Below, piece after piece: positions 1 to 11,090 of a DNA stretch of 64,000 nucleotides. The stretch lies in NCBI GenBank assembly GCA_024138025.1, contig JAMXBD010000399.1, positions 930,001 through 994,000 of the forward strand, in the 5' to 3' direction. This DNA is from Combretum micranthum. Lineage: Eukaryota > Streptophyta > Magnoliopsida > Myrtales > Combretaceae. The notes beneath the pieces were generated by a model. It did not search any database. It worked only from the letters and a program-made list of their open reading frames with translations, and had not been told where the DNA came from. A program made the translations under genes and the position numbers. The first letter of the stretch is position 1; each line of letters starts with the position of its first letter.

Positions 1-1067
1 CCAACCCTAATAAGATTAAGGGCATTAATGTCAGTACAAATTACTGACATATTATAAATAGGAGTGATAAGATCTCTTTAGAGTTATGATTTTTCACTGT
101 CACATTAGATGGCAAAGAAAATTTGTAACCCTAATAGAGAGAAAAACACAAGAGGCAAAAAACTCGATTCTTCCTTATCAATCTAGAAGCGTTCTAGATT
201 GCGCTAGCACGCCAAGGTGATTCTGATATGAGAACCTTTGCAATCATGCCTGAGAACCATTTGAGTATTATGAACCCCCAGCATAGTAATACAAAAACCC
301 ATAAATACTATTGAAATCAACCCCTAAGATGGATTAAATTTAGGTTTGCCTTAGGTTTGATCTAGAGAGTTAGAACACGGATGCCCTAACTTCGAAACAC
401 TCCACAAAGAAGACTATCAAACTTCCTTGAATGTTCCTAAGTAGTATGCATTCATTCGAGAACACAAAAAGAAAAATCTCTCAAATTTTCATTCATTCTA
501 GTCTATCTGAAAAGATAACATATGATGGGTTTTTATAGGCTTGGTTAGCCTAAAAACTAAGCAACTAAATAACAAATAGATGGAAGACATAAAAGAAATT
601 CAAACTAGGCAATAAATACAAGGAAAAAAAATTCAAACTAAGCAATAAATACATGGAAAAGACATTCAAACTAAGCAATAAATACAAGGAAAAGAAATTC
701 AAACTAAGCAATAAACTAAGCCTATATAAAGGCTGGTGCTAAGGCCGATGGCCTTCATGTGGATTCGCCCAACTTTGTCATATCTCCTTGTAAAATCACT
801 TGAACTTCAATTATATTGAACCGCGCTTGAATCCTACTTGTTCCAAAGCCTTGATACCCTTGTAATCCATCACTAACTTACATCATCAAGCCTTGGAAAT
901 GTTGATTTAAAGCTTGTTGAAGCTTCTTAGCTCGAGATCTGGTGATTGGTCCTTGAGGCAAGCTAATTGGACTTGAAATCCTTTGAACTTCAACCTTCGC
1001 CCCTTGATCTTCTTGTTGACTTAACTCTTGAGCGTGGACTGATGGCTCTTTCATAACATATACCAAA
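1..1067 (-). mobile_element. Ty3/gypsy pol 3' end and downstream remnant (copy 1)
   Basis: Read on the minus strand, the 62-residue reading frame at 878-1066 matches the tail of a Ty3/gypsy polyprotein. It shares the segment around [23 protein letters not shown] with a second, opposite copy at 7348-7860. After the stop, both copies share about 600 bases of non-coding tail, including a 33-bp minisatellite, down to about position 240. Positions 1-240 continue with sequence not seen in the other copy. The upstream part of pol is missing: the copy stops at 1067, where the LTR of another element begins. This is a dead fragment. I could not define LTR ends for this family. Confidence 0.75.
598..716. 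repeat. 33-bp tandem repeat in gypsy 3' tail
   Basis: Three full units and one partial unit begin with ATTCAAACTA at about 598, 631, 664 and 697, each followed by GGCAATAAATACA or AGCAATAAATACA and an A/G-rich stretch. The opposite gypsy copy has only about two units, near 8040-8110, so the copy number changed after the copies separated. Confidence 0.85.
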
Positions 1068-1394
1068 TGATACGAAAAACCTTAGGTATATTATACCTAA
1101 GACCCAACGTTGGTCAAATGGAATTGAACCCCAAGGACCGTATAAGAAACCTAAGTGGAAATCGCGACCCGTTGCCTATATGGAGGCAAGAACCTTGGTA
1201 TAATTAAGACACCACAACCGATGATGGAGTTCCGATTGATAAGTCAAAGGATTTGAAAGCCACGGATGAAATTCGATAAGTTCATGAACATGTTTAATCA
1301 AGAACACACAGAGAGAAAACTCTCAATTTCATTTATAAAAATAGCTCATAATCTGATTATTGCATTGAGTATCTACTAGCCTTTATATATAGGC

Positions 1395-4300
1395 TGTAAG
1401 CCCTGGAAAATTTCAGTAAATTATTCAAAAATAAACATAAAAAATAAACTCTAAAAATGACTCCAAATTAAAACCGAACTTCGACTAATCCTAAATCACA
1501 AACGAATCCAGAAATTTTTTAATCTTGAGAAAATGAGAATCGTTAAAAATAAAATAAGAACTCAATAATCTATAAATCTAAAACCACTACGTATGACAAA
1601 TTCTATATTTAACTCTAACTTGTAAAATCAGGTAATATAGAACTAAAAAAAATTATTAAAAAGTAAATAACGATTAACCTTCGGAAATAAAACCCAATTC
1701 AAGAATTCCAAAAACGGTAAGAGATATTAAATACTTACAAAAATAAAATTTAAAATAAATTTCTCAAATTAAATATGTTGTACAAACATAAAAACATCAG
1801 TTTTTATATTAGCAAAGATCTAAACCGGAAAGTCACCCGAGAACCCTAAGTGGAATATAGTAGTTTAAGTCTGGAAATCTTGCGCTCTTAGTCCTAGAGG
1901 CCGAGGTGTAGTTTAAGTATGTAAATTTTTTACTTATTTCGAACCCATTCGGATACAGACTTTGAAAAGTGTGTCCCGGGGTTCGAGATATAAAAAATAT
2001 ACCATTAATACCGTTAGACTCGTATTTTCATAAAAAATTCAAAAATGTCAGTTTTATAATTTTTTGATAACAAGAAATATCTGATTTTGCAATTATATTT
2101 GTATTTCTTTATTACCGGTAATTAACTAGTCTTTTACACTATTCACTATTATTCATTACACAATTTTACTATTCTTGTAAATTCTTATATTTTTAGGTAA
2201 ATATTTTATATATCATAGAAAATTCCGTTTTTCTAAAATTTAGTTCGTTTCGGGTTTTTACGGGATCAGTTTCTGTTTAAGACCCGATACTAAAAATAAA
2301 ATAAATTAATTTAATAATTTAAAAATATTTGAAAAATATTTTTATTTTCATAAAATAATTTTTTAGAATTTTTCGGGTTATAAAAATATCAATTATAGCT
2401 CATATTCGCGTACTTTGATCATACCGGTAACTTATTTGATAATTCACTAAATAAATTAATTAATTATCTTATTTTAATTATGAAAAATCTGCTACAAAAA
2501 TTTGGAATACATTTTTTATTTTTTTCTTATTTTATTTTATTTATTAAGAAAGTACTCTTACAAACCCATATTTTTAGTATACCTTTCACACATCACTTCT
2601 TTTTCATTTCAATCTTTCTAAACTTCACTCATTACTTCATGGCAGATTTTTTACTCCTTTTGACTTCCTTTTGTCCTTTGAAATACTCAAAAATTGATTA
2701 AAATAAATATATTCTAATCCTTTTTTAAGAAGCAACACATACACATTAATTACACATTACAATTTCAAGTAAAAAACCAACCAAATTCCTCTCCTCTCTC
2801 TTCTATCTTTCACGCTAGCCCTAGTGGAAGTATTGGTTGCCACTTCTTTTTTTTTTTTTTTAATCTCATTTAAGTGTCTTTAAACTCATTCTATCTTTCT
2901 ATATACACTCTCTCTCATTTACACCTTCAACCCTTTACCATTCCTTACATTTTCCTCTTTATTTTCCTCTCTTTCTCTCTTCATTTTCTCTTGTCCTTAC
3001 AAGAGAAACTTGCTGCTCCTATTCTTTAAGTAAGCTCCCATAAATATTTCTTCAAATTTTTTTTGTAAAACTCTTGTCCAAAGCTTCAATAGTTAATATA
3101 GGTAAAGTATAGTGAGAGTTTAATGCATCAAATGACCTTCCATAAGCTTAAAAGCTAAGGATGATGATGCCAAAATGAAACACTCATCTATATCCATTAT
3201 TATTCTCTTGTAATATTAATATTTTCTTGCTAGCAATTGTTATATTTTGTAGATCTAACTTTTATGTAACTTTTATTATTTTATGTTAGATCTATGAGTT
3301 TATAGTTTACTACCATGGATTTTCTTTATATTTATATTCATATAAAGTATAGATCTTGGTTTTGAGACTCAAATAAAAATGGTGAAATTCGTATCTTGGC
3401 AAGACCCACAATTAAAAACCAATTTCCAAGTGTCAAAATGGAAGTTTTACTTAAAATAATGAAGGCTTAATGTATATGTATCATCAAAACTTCATTTTAT
3501 ATGGTTCAAAGGTGATTTTTCAAAGATTATTTTTCAAACAAAATACTATTTTCGATCTAACAAAGGCATAACTTAAAAATATGTTTTCCAACTCAAAAAC
3601 GAAGTTTTTATTCAAGATATGAAAGGCCCTTAAGATAGGATATGTAAAGAATGAATTTTCATAAGTTTAGATGGATTTTATGAAAAGATATGTCCAAAAA
3701 AAAATTTTGTAAATTCGGATCTCAACCAAGACCAATTTAGAAACCCATTTTTCAACATCAAAAAGGATTTGTTTAAAAATTGAAAGGCTTATGGAATAGG
3801 TATCAAAGGAGATGTTCTTGATAAGTAAATGATAGATCTACTAATAGAGATTCTCAAAATAGGAAGAGATTATAAAATATAAAATTTGAGTTTTATCCTA
3901 ACTTTGTGAAATCAGATAGTTTCAAGACCATGCTTTAAAAACACTTTTATCAACTCCAAAACTTGTGTTTTATATGAAAAATGAAGAGTATAGTCATAGA
4001 TATCATCAAGTAAAGATTTTTATAAGTTGAGATAGGATTTACTAAGAAAAACATGTAGAACAAGGAGTAGAAATAAAGTAAAAATTTGAGTTTTGTCATT
4101 TTAAGAAATCATAATAATGGAGTAATGCATGAAAACACTTACTTTCCATCTCAAAAATAGAAGTTTTATTAAAGAAATGAAGTCTTTAGTGCTATATGGT
4201 TGAGCCTAATTTCTAAGTATCAAATGTTTACTTAAAGGAATCACCACCAAAAAATATTTTTACGAAATCGGATTGGATGAACCATATTTAAAAACATGTT

Positions 4301-5987
4301 TACAAAGTGTAAAATGAGAATTTTTAGTGAAAAACAAAGGCATTAGAGAATATACATAATGAGGACTTAATTTTTAACAAGAAAAATAAATTTTCTTGAA
4401 GGAATTTTCCTAAAAACAAGTGGGAATTGTCAACTACTAAGACTACCTTTCTAATATGATTCTCATAAAGTCTACGAGGAAAAAGTTTCTAAAAATTTCT
4501 TTATTAAATATCATCAAGAACAATATATATATATATATATAATATTTCATGACATATCATTTATGATAGTAACTTATTCGTATTGTATGTATACTTGCTT
4601 TGAATAGTAGAAACCTCATGAACTTTCATAAAAATCAATTTTCTAAAATTATTTTTGCTATTGATCTGAACTGATCAGATCTTTTCGAAGCTTAATAGTT
4701 TTCAAAACTTAAATATGATATAAAATAGATAATCTTTCAAAGAATAGAAATAGGTATATAATTTGCTAATTCCGAGTTTAAAAATGACCAATTATGGCCG
4801 TTTTAAGTTGGAATTCCTGCGTAGGATGAGAATTACAAATTTGATATTTTGTATGAGATAGAATGTATTAGGTTTGAGTTGAAATACTCAATTGGGTATT
4901 TCTTTCCTTAGGTGACTTTGCTTTCGAGGATTCGTTGCCACCCAACTATTACGATTGAAAACCGAGTCTAATTGACATGGATTTTTCTCTCTTTTGATAC
5001 TTTGTTTGTGCTTAGCTATTGCATTAGAATTATAAGAACAAGATAAAAACCGATATGAATGAGATGGGATAGATAATGAGACTTTGATGTATGTATGCTA
5101 AAGAATACAAAAGCATATTGAAGCCATGAATCAATTGGATAACTGTATTGTTCATATTGATTTGTTTAAATGTATGCTATCGTTGCTCACTCTAAATAAT
5201 GTATAAATAATTCAACCTAAGCAAAAATAAATTGGTCATGCATCGCATCGTTAAGTGCATTTGGTAGCATGCTACTCCTATGCAGTCGATCGGATGGTCC
5301 GAGTCACGTTTGGAGAATGAGACCCAGTATCAGAGTTCATTCATAGATAACAAAGTGCACCGGTGCATCCCATCTAAACCTGGCCGATTCGAGTGCTATG
5401 AGCCTGGGCTTAGGACTAGCACAGTTGTAGACTTTCAATACCATCCCTAACCCTAGTACGAAGGGCGTAAAATCCGTTCTGTGTACGGTTCCAGATACCC
5501 ATACTGATTGTCTGCTCATGCGTTTGTTTCATGCATAACATATGGATGATTTATAACTTGCTCGTTATACGAAATTAAGAGAACTCTCACTAAGCTAGTG
5601 TAGCTTATACCCCAATAGATGTTTGAATAAACAGGTTGACGGGAGAATACTACCTGGAACCGATATGGAGCCGAATATGACTTCGGGATTCCGGCAGAAA
5701 GTAAGAATACTTGAAGATATTAGCTAGGTTTTGTGAATTGCTTTGTAATAGTTTTATGTAGTGAAATCTTTTGATGAATTGTAATTGAAGCATAGTAAAT
5801 TGTATTTCCTTTACATTATTACTCAAGTTGTATCAATATGAAATGTATCAGTTCGATGTGTCTGCTCCATGTGTTAGAAGCCATGTACATAGTATGGAAG
5901 CCTTCGTGTGACTGAGGCGGTCATTCTTAGGCTTTAATATTATATACGGTGGACTACCATGTTTAGGATACCCTTCAAGGTATGACA
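1395..5987 (+). mobile_element. Solo LTR, 4.6 kb, long-LTR family (copy 1)
   Basis: The copy begins TGTAAGCCCTGG and ends TATGACA, and is flanked by a perfect 5-bp target duplication TAGGC at 1390-1394 and 5988-5992. The order of internal landmarks matches the copies at 43983 and 53525, including the AATCTTGAGAAAA stretch near the start and a TACGAAGGGCGTAAAATCCG stretch near 5455. No internal retroelement domain is present between the duplications, so this is a solo LTR. It lies inside the 3' LTR of the older element at 1068-7345 and is therefore younger than that element. Orientation follows the copy at 53525, whose 3' end is followed by a primer binding site. Confidence 0.88.
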
Positions 5988-6400
5988 TAGGCTTTACTAG
6001 GCAGTTACATAATCATAACTCAAAAACATAATTATGGCAGTTACATAACTGACAACGTAACTAAAAAACATAATTATGACAGTTACAACTGAAAAACATA
6101 ATTATAATTAATCTCGCATAAAAAAAGATAAAGAAATTTGAAAAGACACAAAAGAAATTCCAAAAGTCATCAAATTATAATAGAGGTCGGCAGCTTAATC
6201 AATGAAGGGCAGCGGTGTGATGTGCAACAGCTCCATAACTTCAATCTTTTGAGTCCCAAACTATTTTGTAAACATCCTTGATTTGCTTGACTCAGGTTTT
6301 CAGAATTGAAACTCTAGTTATTGAATCGCCAATTCCTTGAAGCAAAGCTTTGGACCTAATCTTGATTGGATTTAAATTTGATGCTTCTAGGATCACATCA

Positions 6401-6417
6401 TTCCCTCCTTTTTTGAA
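6401..6417 (-). other. Polypurine tract of small LTR element
   Basis: On the minus strand an A- and G-only run (AAAAAAGGAGGGAA) directly precedes the TG that starts the 3' LTR at 6400. This is the usual arrangement for plus-strand priming in LTR retroelements. Confidence 0.65.
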
Positions 6418-6620
6418 AAGATTCGTCCCGAATCTTCGTTCTTAGACTCTTCATAAGTGCAAAGGAATTCAGATAAAAGATCTGTTTCATCCTGAAGTCT
6501 TGAAGCACAATTCTTGGGAATCCTGCATGATGAAATAATTGTACTAGGAAAAGAAAGATCGTTAGTTGTTAAATTAATTTTACTCTCTGGTTTTCACATT
6601 CTGATTCCTTTTCCTCATGC

Positions 6621-6926
6621 TCACCAATGTATTTTCATCACTCTTTTCCTTTCCTCTTTCTTTTCTTCAATAAATTTTTCCTCAGCTTCATCTCTTACGT
6701 CTTCATATATATTTGTAGGATTTTCTTGTTGTTCGATTTTCCTTTGAGTTTCATCTATCTCACCGAAACGAAAATCCTTACTTTCATCTATATATCTTCT
6801 GGCAATTCTATACTTGGGTAGAAACTCAAGTTTATCTAAACTAATACTATAATTGATAAACAACTTTGCAAATCTATCTTCCCAAATTTTTTTCATCTTC
6901 TCCCAAACATCTTTATCAACTCTCAT
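6621..6926 (-). CDS. 101-residue reading frame in small LTR element
   Basis: This frame opens about 330 bases downstream of the primer binding site, where a gag gene would start. It encodes a charged protein: the N-terminal half holds KKIWEDRFAKLF and the C-terminal third is rich in Glu and Lys (EEKFIEEKKEERK), likely helical. There is no zinc knuckle, protease or other recognisable domain. It could be the 5' end of gag left after internal deletion, or a leader protein of a non-autonomous element. I do not recognise it, and assign it to the element only by position. Confidence 0.35.
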   Translation of the reverse strand: MRVDKDVWEKMKKIWEDRFAKLFINYSISLDKLEFLPKYRIARRYIDESKDFRFGEIDETQRKIEQQENPTNIYEDVRDEAEEKFIEEKKEERKRVMKIHW

Positions 6927-7253
6927 AAAAAAAAAAAAAACCTAGATCTAAAACACAAAGTTTTCAAGAAAACCTCAAACACAATTTTTTTTTAAATTTA
7001 TCTTTTTACATGAATTTTCTTATATATATATAACATAATATATATAACAAGACACCCAAAAAGGTCGATCAAAACCCCCAAAGATAAGATCTTTTCTCAA
7101 CAACTTCAATAATGTAATAAAGATCAATTTTTTTTTTAATCTAACACTTCTAGATCAGAAAAATCCTAAACCAACAACAACAAAAACAACTGAGGATATG
7201 AACGATTGAATTCCCTCCAATCGAATTGGGATGTAGAATCTTAGAACACCTTC

Positions 7254-7265
7254 GCTCTGATACCA
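7254..7265 (-). other. Primer binding site (tRNA-iMet type)
   Basis: On the minus strand TGGTATCAGAGC lies two bases after the CA end of the LTR. This 12-mer is the standard complement to the 3' end of plant initiator tRNA-Met used by many LTR retrotransposons. It fixes the orientation of the element at 1068-7345. Confidence 0.8.
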
Positions 7266-7347
7266 AATGATTCAGAAAACCTTAGGTATATTAAACCTAA
7301 GACCCAACGTTTGTCAAATGAAATTGAACCCCAAGGACCGTCTAAGC

Positions 7348-8470
7348 TACATAAGCAGGTGAAGGACAGGATTGAGAAGTAGAATGCCAAAGTAGCTTCA
7401 AGAGTGAACCAAGGAAGAAAACCCATGAATTTTCAACCTGGAGATTGGGTTTAGGTGCATTTTCGCAAGGAGAGGTTTCCAATGTAGAGAAAGTCTAAGT
7501 TGAATCCAAGAGGAGATGGTCCATTTCGGATACTTGAGAGGATTGATGACAACGCCTACCGAGTTGACTTACCAAGTAAGTATAATGTTAGTGTTACATT
7601 TAATGTTGCTGATCTTAGTCCGTTTGATGTAGGTGATGCTTTTGATTTGAGGACGAATCCTTTTGAGGAGAGGGGAATGTTATGGAAGAGCCATTGGTCC
7701 ACACTCAAGAGTCAAGTTAACAAGAAGATCAAGTGGCGAAGATTGAAGTTCAAAGGATTTCAAGTCCAATTAGCTTGCCTCAAGGACTAATCACGAGATC
7801 TCAAGCTAAGAAGCTTCAACAAACTTTAAATCAACATTTCCAAGGCTTGATGATGTATGCTAGTGATGGATTACGATGGTATTAAGGCTTTGGAACAAGT
7901 GAGATTGAAGCGTTGTTCAATATAACTGAAGTTCAAGTGAGTTTACAAGGAGATTTGACGAAATTGGGCGAATCCACATGAAGGCCATCGGCCTTGGATC
8001 TAGGCCACCAGCGTTGGCACCAGCCTTTATTTAGGCTTAGTTTATTGCTTAGTTTGAATTTCTTTTCCTTATATTTGTTGCCTAGTTTGAATTTCTTTTA
8101 TGTCTTTCATGTATTTATTATTTAGTTGCTTAGTTTTTAGGCTAACTAAGCCTGTAACAACCCATCATATGTAATCTTTTCAGATAGACTAGAATGAATA
8201 AAAATTTTAGAGCTTTTTTCTCTTTGTGTTCTTGAATGAATGCATGCTACTTAGGAACATTCAAGGAAGTTTGATAGTCTTCTTTGTGGAGTGTTTTGAA
8301 GTTAAGGCATCCGTGCTCTAACTCTCTAGATCAAACCTAAGGCAAACCTAAATCTAATCCATCTTAGGGGTTGATTTCAATAGTATTCGTGGGTTTTTGT
8401 ATTACTGTGCTGGGGTTCATAATACTCAAAAGGGTTCTCAGGCTTGATTGCAAAGGTTCTTGTATCAAAT
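7348..8470 (+). pseudogene. Ty3/gypsy integrase C-terminal remnant and 3' tail (copy 2)
   Basis: From 7348 the frame reads the C-terminal part of a Ty3/gypsy integrase, including the conserved GDWV region and the GPF module ([20 protein letters not shown]), then [22 protein letters not shown]. Three TAG stops replace expected Gln or Trp codons before 7500. A frameshift after about 7680 sends the end of the protein into another frame, where it matches copy 1. The non-coding tail, with an 8040-8110 minisatellite, matches copy 1 in inverted orientation to about 8468. The TAG stops fit C-to-T decay of methylated DNA. There is no reverse transcriptase, and the 5' part is missing, so this copy is dead. 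Confidence 0.85.
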
Positions 8471-8639
8471 TCCTTTTTAGTGTGCCTATTCGTGTGGACT
8501 ACGTAGAAGACGCAACAAAATCATGGTGCCTTGTAGATCCGCATTAGAAGTGATAGAATTCAAATCTCTGGATATGATATTGCAAGGTATTTTTCGGATC
8601 CATTTTTATTGGTACCTAATTTAATCAAAACACATGATT
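8471..8639. other. Unassigned junction between two element fragments
   Basis: This short stretch lies between the end of the gypsy tail and the truncated LTR. It has no frame of note and I recognise nothing in it. Confidence 0.4.
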
Positions 8640-10609
8640 TCGTTTTAGGGTTTTTGAATTTTCCACTACATAAATTTTTTTTTTAAATTCGCTCAAAACC
8701 CTACATAACTACCATTTCTACTTCATAGACGTTATAAAAATAAATTTTATATTTTTGAAAACTTGTTACTTTAGGTTGTTTAATGATATTACTTTCTAAG
8801 TGTTTTTAATTAGTGAGTTAATTTTAACTTGACTTAGAAATTTGTGTAGTTCTTAGGTTTATTAGAGTGTTGAAATGGGTTCTTTTAAATAAATTTTTAA
8901 GGAAAAATTGTACAATAAGATTTAATAATAAATTTACTTTAGTGTTTTGAAAAAGAGAGTAAAGGAACCACTTAACTATGTCTTAGAAAAGCTTTACATA
9001 ATATCATCACTTAAAAATCTAGGCTGAACTTATTTAAATTCTTAAAAGGATATTGATGAATTATAATTTCTAAGTTTTGAATGGAAACTTTTCCTAAGTG
9101 CCAAAACTATTTTTTTAGAGTTTAGTCTTTAATTTTTACAAAAGAAAATAACTCATTTTATTTAGGCAACAACATTATGATTATATATGAACATGGATAA
9201 ATAATTATGTTATATGATGAAAGATGACTCATTAGAATATAAGAGATATAGGAAATTAAATAAGCATATAAACATATAATTAAAGTCAAGTATTTGAAGT
9301 CTTAGCTTACATCAAGGCTTCTAGAGTAGAGACAGACTGGTCCCATAAAAGAAAAGAAGAAAAAAGAAAAAACAAATGTTTTGACTTGATTAGACAAATC
9401 TAAGAGTAAAAAGACTAGTCTTAATAAATTGCATTAAAAAAATAAATAAATTTGTGAGCATAGATAAAAGTTATGTTAGTGAGCTTATATGCTTCAAGAA
9501 TATATATATATATATATACACATATACTTAATAACATAAAAAAGTTAGATTATGAGTAATAATAAAACATGGCAATATAACAATAGTAGTAAAATTTGAA
9601 CGAAGTTGAACAAGACATAAACATTTTATTGCTTTCATAATACCCATCGGTTTAGAAAACACAGAACATGGTCATGTTATGTTAACATGAACATGAAGAA
9701 GGTTTTAAAATCTTTATCTAAGGTTATATATGGTGGTAGAAGAAATGAAGTATTGTTAGTTGTATGTGGATGATAGTTATATGAAAGAAGAGAGTATTGG
9801 GAAGAGAATTTTGGAGAGAGAATTTTGTGTAGAGAATTTGAGAGAGTTTTGATATGTAAATGAAGTGTGTGAAAAAAATGGAGGGAGATGAAGTATTTAT
9901 AGATAAATGTGGAAGGAAATTGGAGGTAATTAAACAAAATGAAAAAGAAAAAAATTGGATAGATGAGAGAGGGGAAGGCGTCGGTTTTTGCAAGGAGGAG
10001 ACAGAGAGAGAGTTGATTGTTTTGTATTTTTTGTAATAAAAAGTAAGTAATGCGTAAGAGTTGAAAGATATAAAATAGTATTGGAAATGAAAATTGTAAG
10101 AAGTAGATGTATATGTTATAAGAATAGGTAGTAAGAAAAGTAGAGATGGAGGAATGGTAATAAATAATGTAGAATAGTAACTTGAATAGTAGACATGACA
10201 AACTAATACCAGTAGTAAAAAAAATACGGATAAACGGGCTATATATGATATTTTTGGATACAGAAAAATTGTAAAACTGATGTTTTATGAATCCTTATAT
10301 TATTATAAGTCTAAAGATATTATTAGAATATTTTTACCATTTCACGTGTTTGGATGCTGTTTTTGAAAACTGATCACGTTTAGGTCCAAAACGAATTACA
10401 TTTTTATGAAATCGATCTTTTTAAGCTTCACTATTTTATACGAACGATAACTATGATTATCTCAATTTTATTGTTCAAGAGTTTAGAGCACGGATTATCG
10501 GATCTAGATTCACTAGAGTTTGTTATAGGCTTGTTGACTTTAATGTTTTTAGTTGACTTCTAATTATAGGGTTTATGTGTTTACTTAGTATAAAATCTAG
10601 AAGTTTACA
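8640..10609 (-). mobile_element. Truncated LTR of the long-LTR family
   Basis: Read on the minus strand, the copy begins TGTAAACTTCTAGATTTTAT at 10609 and runs through the same landmarks as the LTRs at 43983 and 53525: the short CAACAAGCCTATAAC stretch, a pyrimidine-rich block, a TATA box, and the ATGTTAACATAACATGACCATG region. It fades out at about 8640-8760, so roughly the first 2 kb remain and the GTGACA end is missing. The left boundary is approximate. The pyrimidine bias of one strand creates long open frames here that have no protein-like content. Confidence 0.65.
9894..9901 (-). promoter_or_regulatory. LTR TATA box
   Basis: TATAAATA on the minus strand stands at the same relative place as the TATA boxes at 45206 and 54231 in other copies, just upstream of a pyrimidine-rich leader. 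Confidence 0.5.
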
Positions 10610-10891
10610 AATTAAGCCCAGAATACTATCTCCATTCCTATCAAACGTGGTAATAGAAGATAGAATTGATATTTTTATAAACTAATTAAAATAATAAGGT
10701 TGTAGGCTAAATAATAGGAATAAGGTGAATACTAATGCTTGAAAGATCATGAGAAACAATAATTGGTATATAACTTCTATACAATCCATTAATAGGGTAC
10801 TTTATTTAAAATATGATCTATTTACCAGCAAAATTAAGGATTAGGAAAAAAATAACCATTTTTCTAAAAGAAATTACACATACATGAGATG
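10610..10891. other. AT-rich intergenic DNA
   Basis: No gene, RNA or element end is visible. It separates the truncated LTR from the palindrome cluster. Confidence 0.5.
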
Positions 10892-11090
10892 AAAAAATAA
10901 TCCCAAGAATAGGCAAGTTGACCTCGTCTCTTGAAGAGACGAGGTCATTAGTGACCGATCTCGTCTCTTCAAGAGACAAGATTGAAGATGACTTGATTTA
11001 ACCTCGTCTTTTGAAGAGAGGAGGTCCGCCACTAATGACCTCATTTTTTCAAGAGACGAGTTAACTTACCTATTCTTGGGATTATTTTTA
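10892..11090. repeat. Foldback element with four short palindromes
   Basis: Two arms of about 65 bp, at 10892-10957 and 11027-11090, are inverted copies of each other and start with AAAAATAATCCCAAGAATAGG-like sequence. Within the 200 bp there are four related palindromes centred at 10933, 10970, 11013 and 11050. The first is perfect, with 13-base arms (GACCTCGTCTCTT, one base, reverse complement); the others carry one, two and about four arm mismatches. The whole segment can fold into a long hairpin with smaller hairpins. It lies about 660 bp upstream of the SEC14-like gene start. It resembles a MITE or foldback element. No coding capacity. Confidence 0.8.

Larger units (their letters stand above)
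1068..7345 (-). mobile_element. Small LTR retroelement, internally deleted or non-autonomous
   Basis: On the minus strand the order is: a 78-bp fragment of the 5' LTR (7345-7268), a primer binding site (7265-7254), a short internal region with one 101-residue frame, a purine tract (6417-6401), and a 3' LTR beginning TGATGTGATCC at 6400. The 3' LTR is split by a later solo LTR insertion, so it occupies 6400-5993 and 1394-1068, about 735 bp in all. The last 78 bases of the two LTRs match closely. The internal region is only about 840 bp, too short for pol. The element is either internally deleted or of a TR-GAG/LARD type. Its 5' LTR is cut off at 7345, next to a gypsy fragment, so no target duplication can be checked. 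Confidence 0.7.

Noticed and set aside
9677..10201. 174-residue open frame on the minus strand
   Set aside because: It lies in the pyrimidine-rich strand of a truncated LTR and is made of Phe, Leu, Ser, Tyr and Ile. Similar frames in the LTRs at 44910 and 53898 differ in length and have no shared domain, so they reflect composition.
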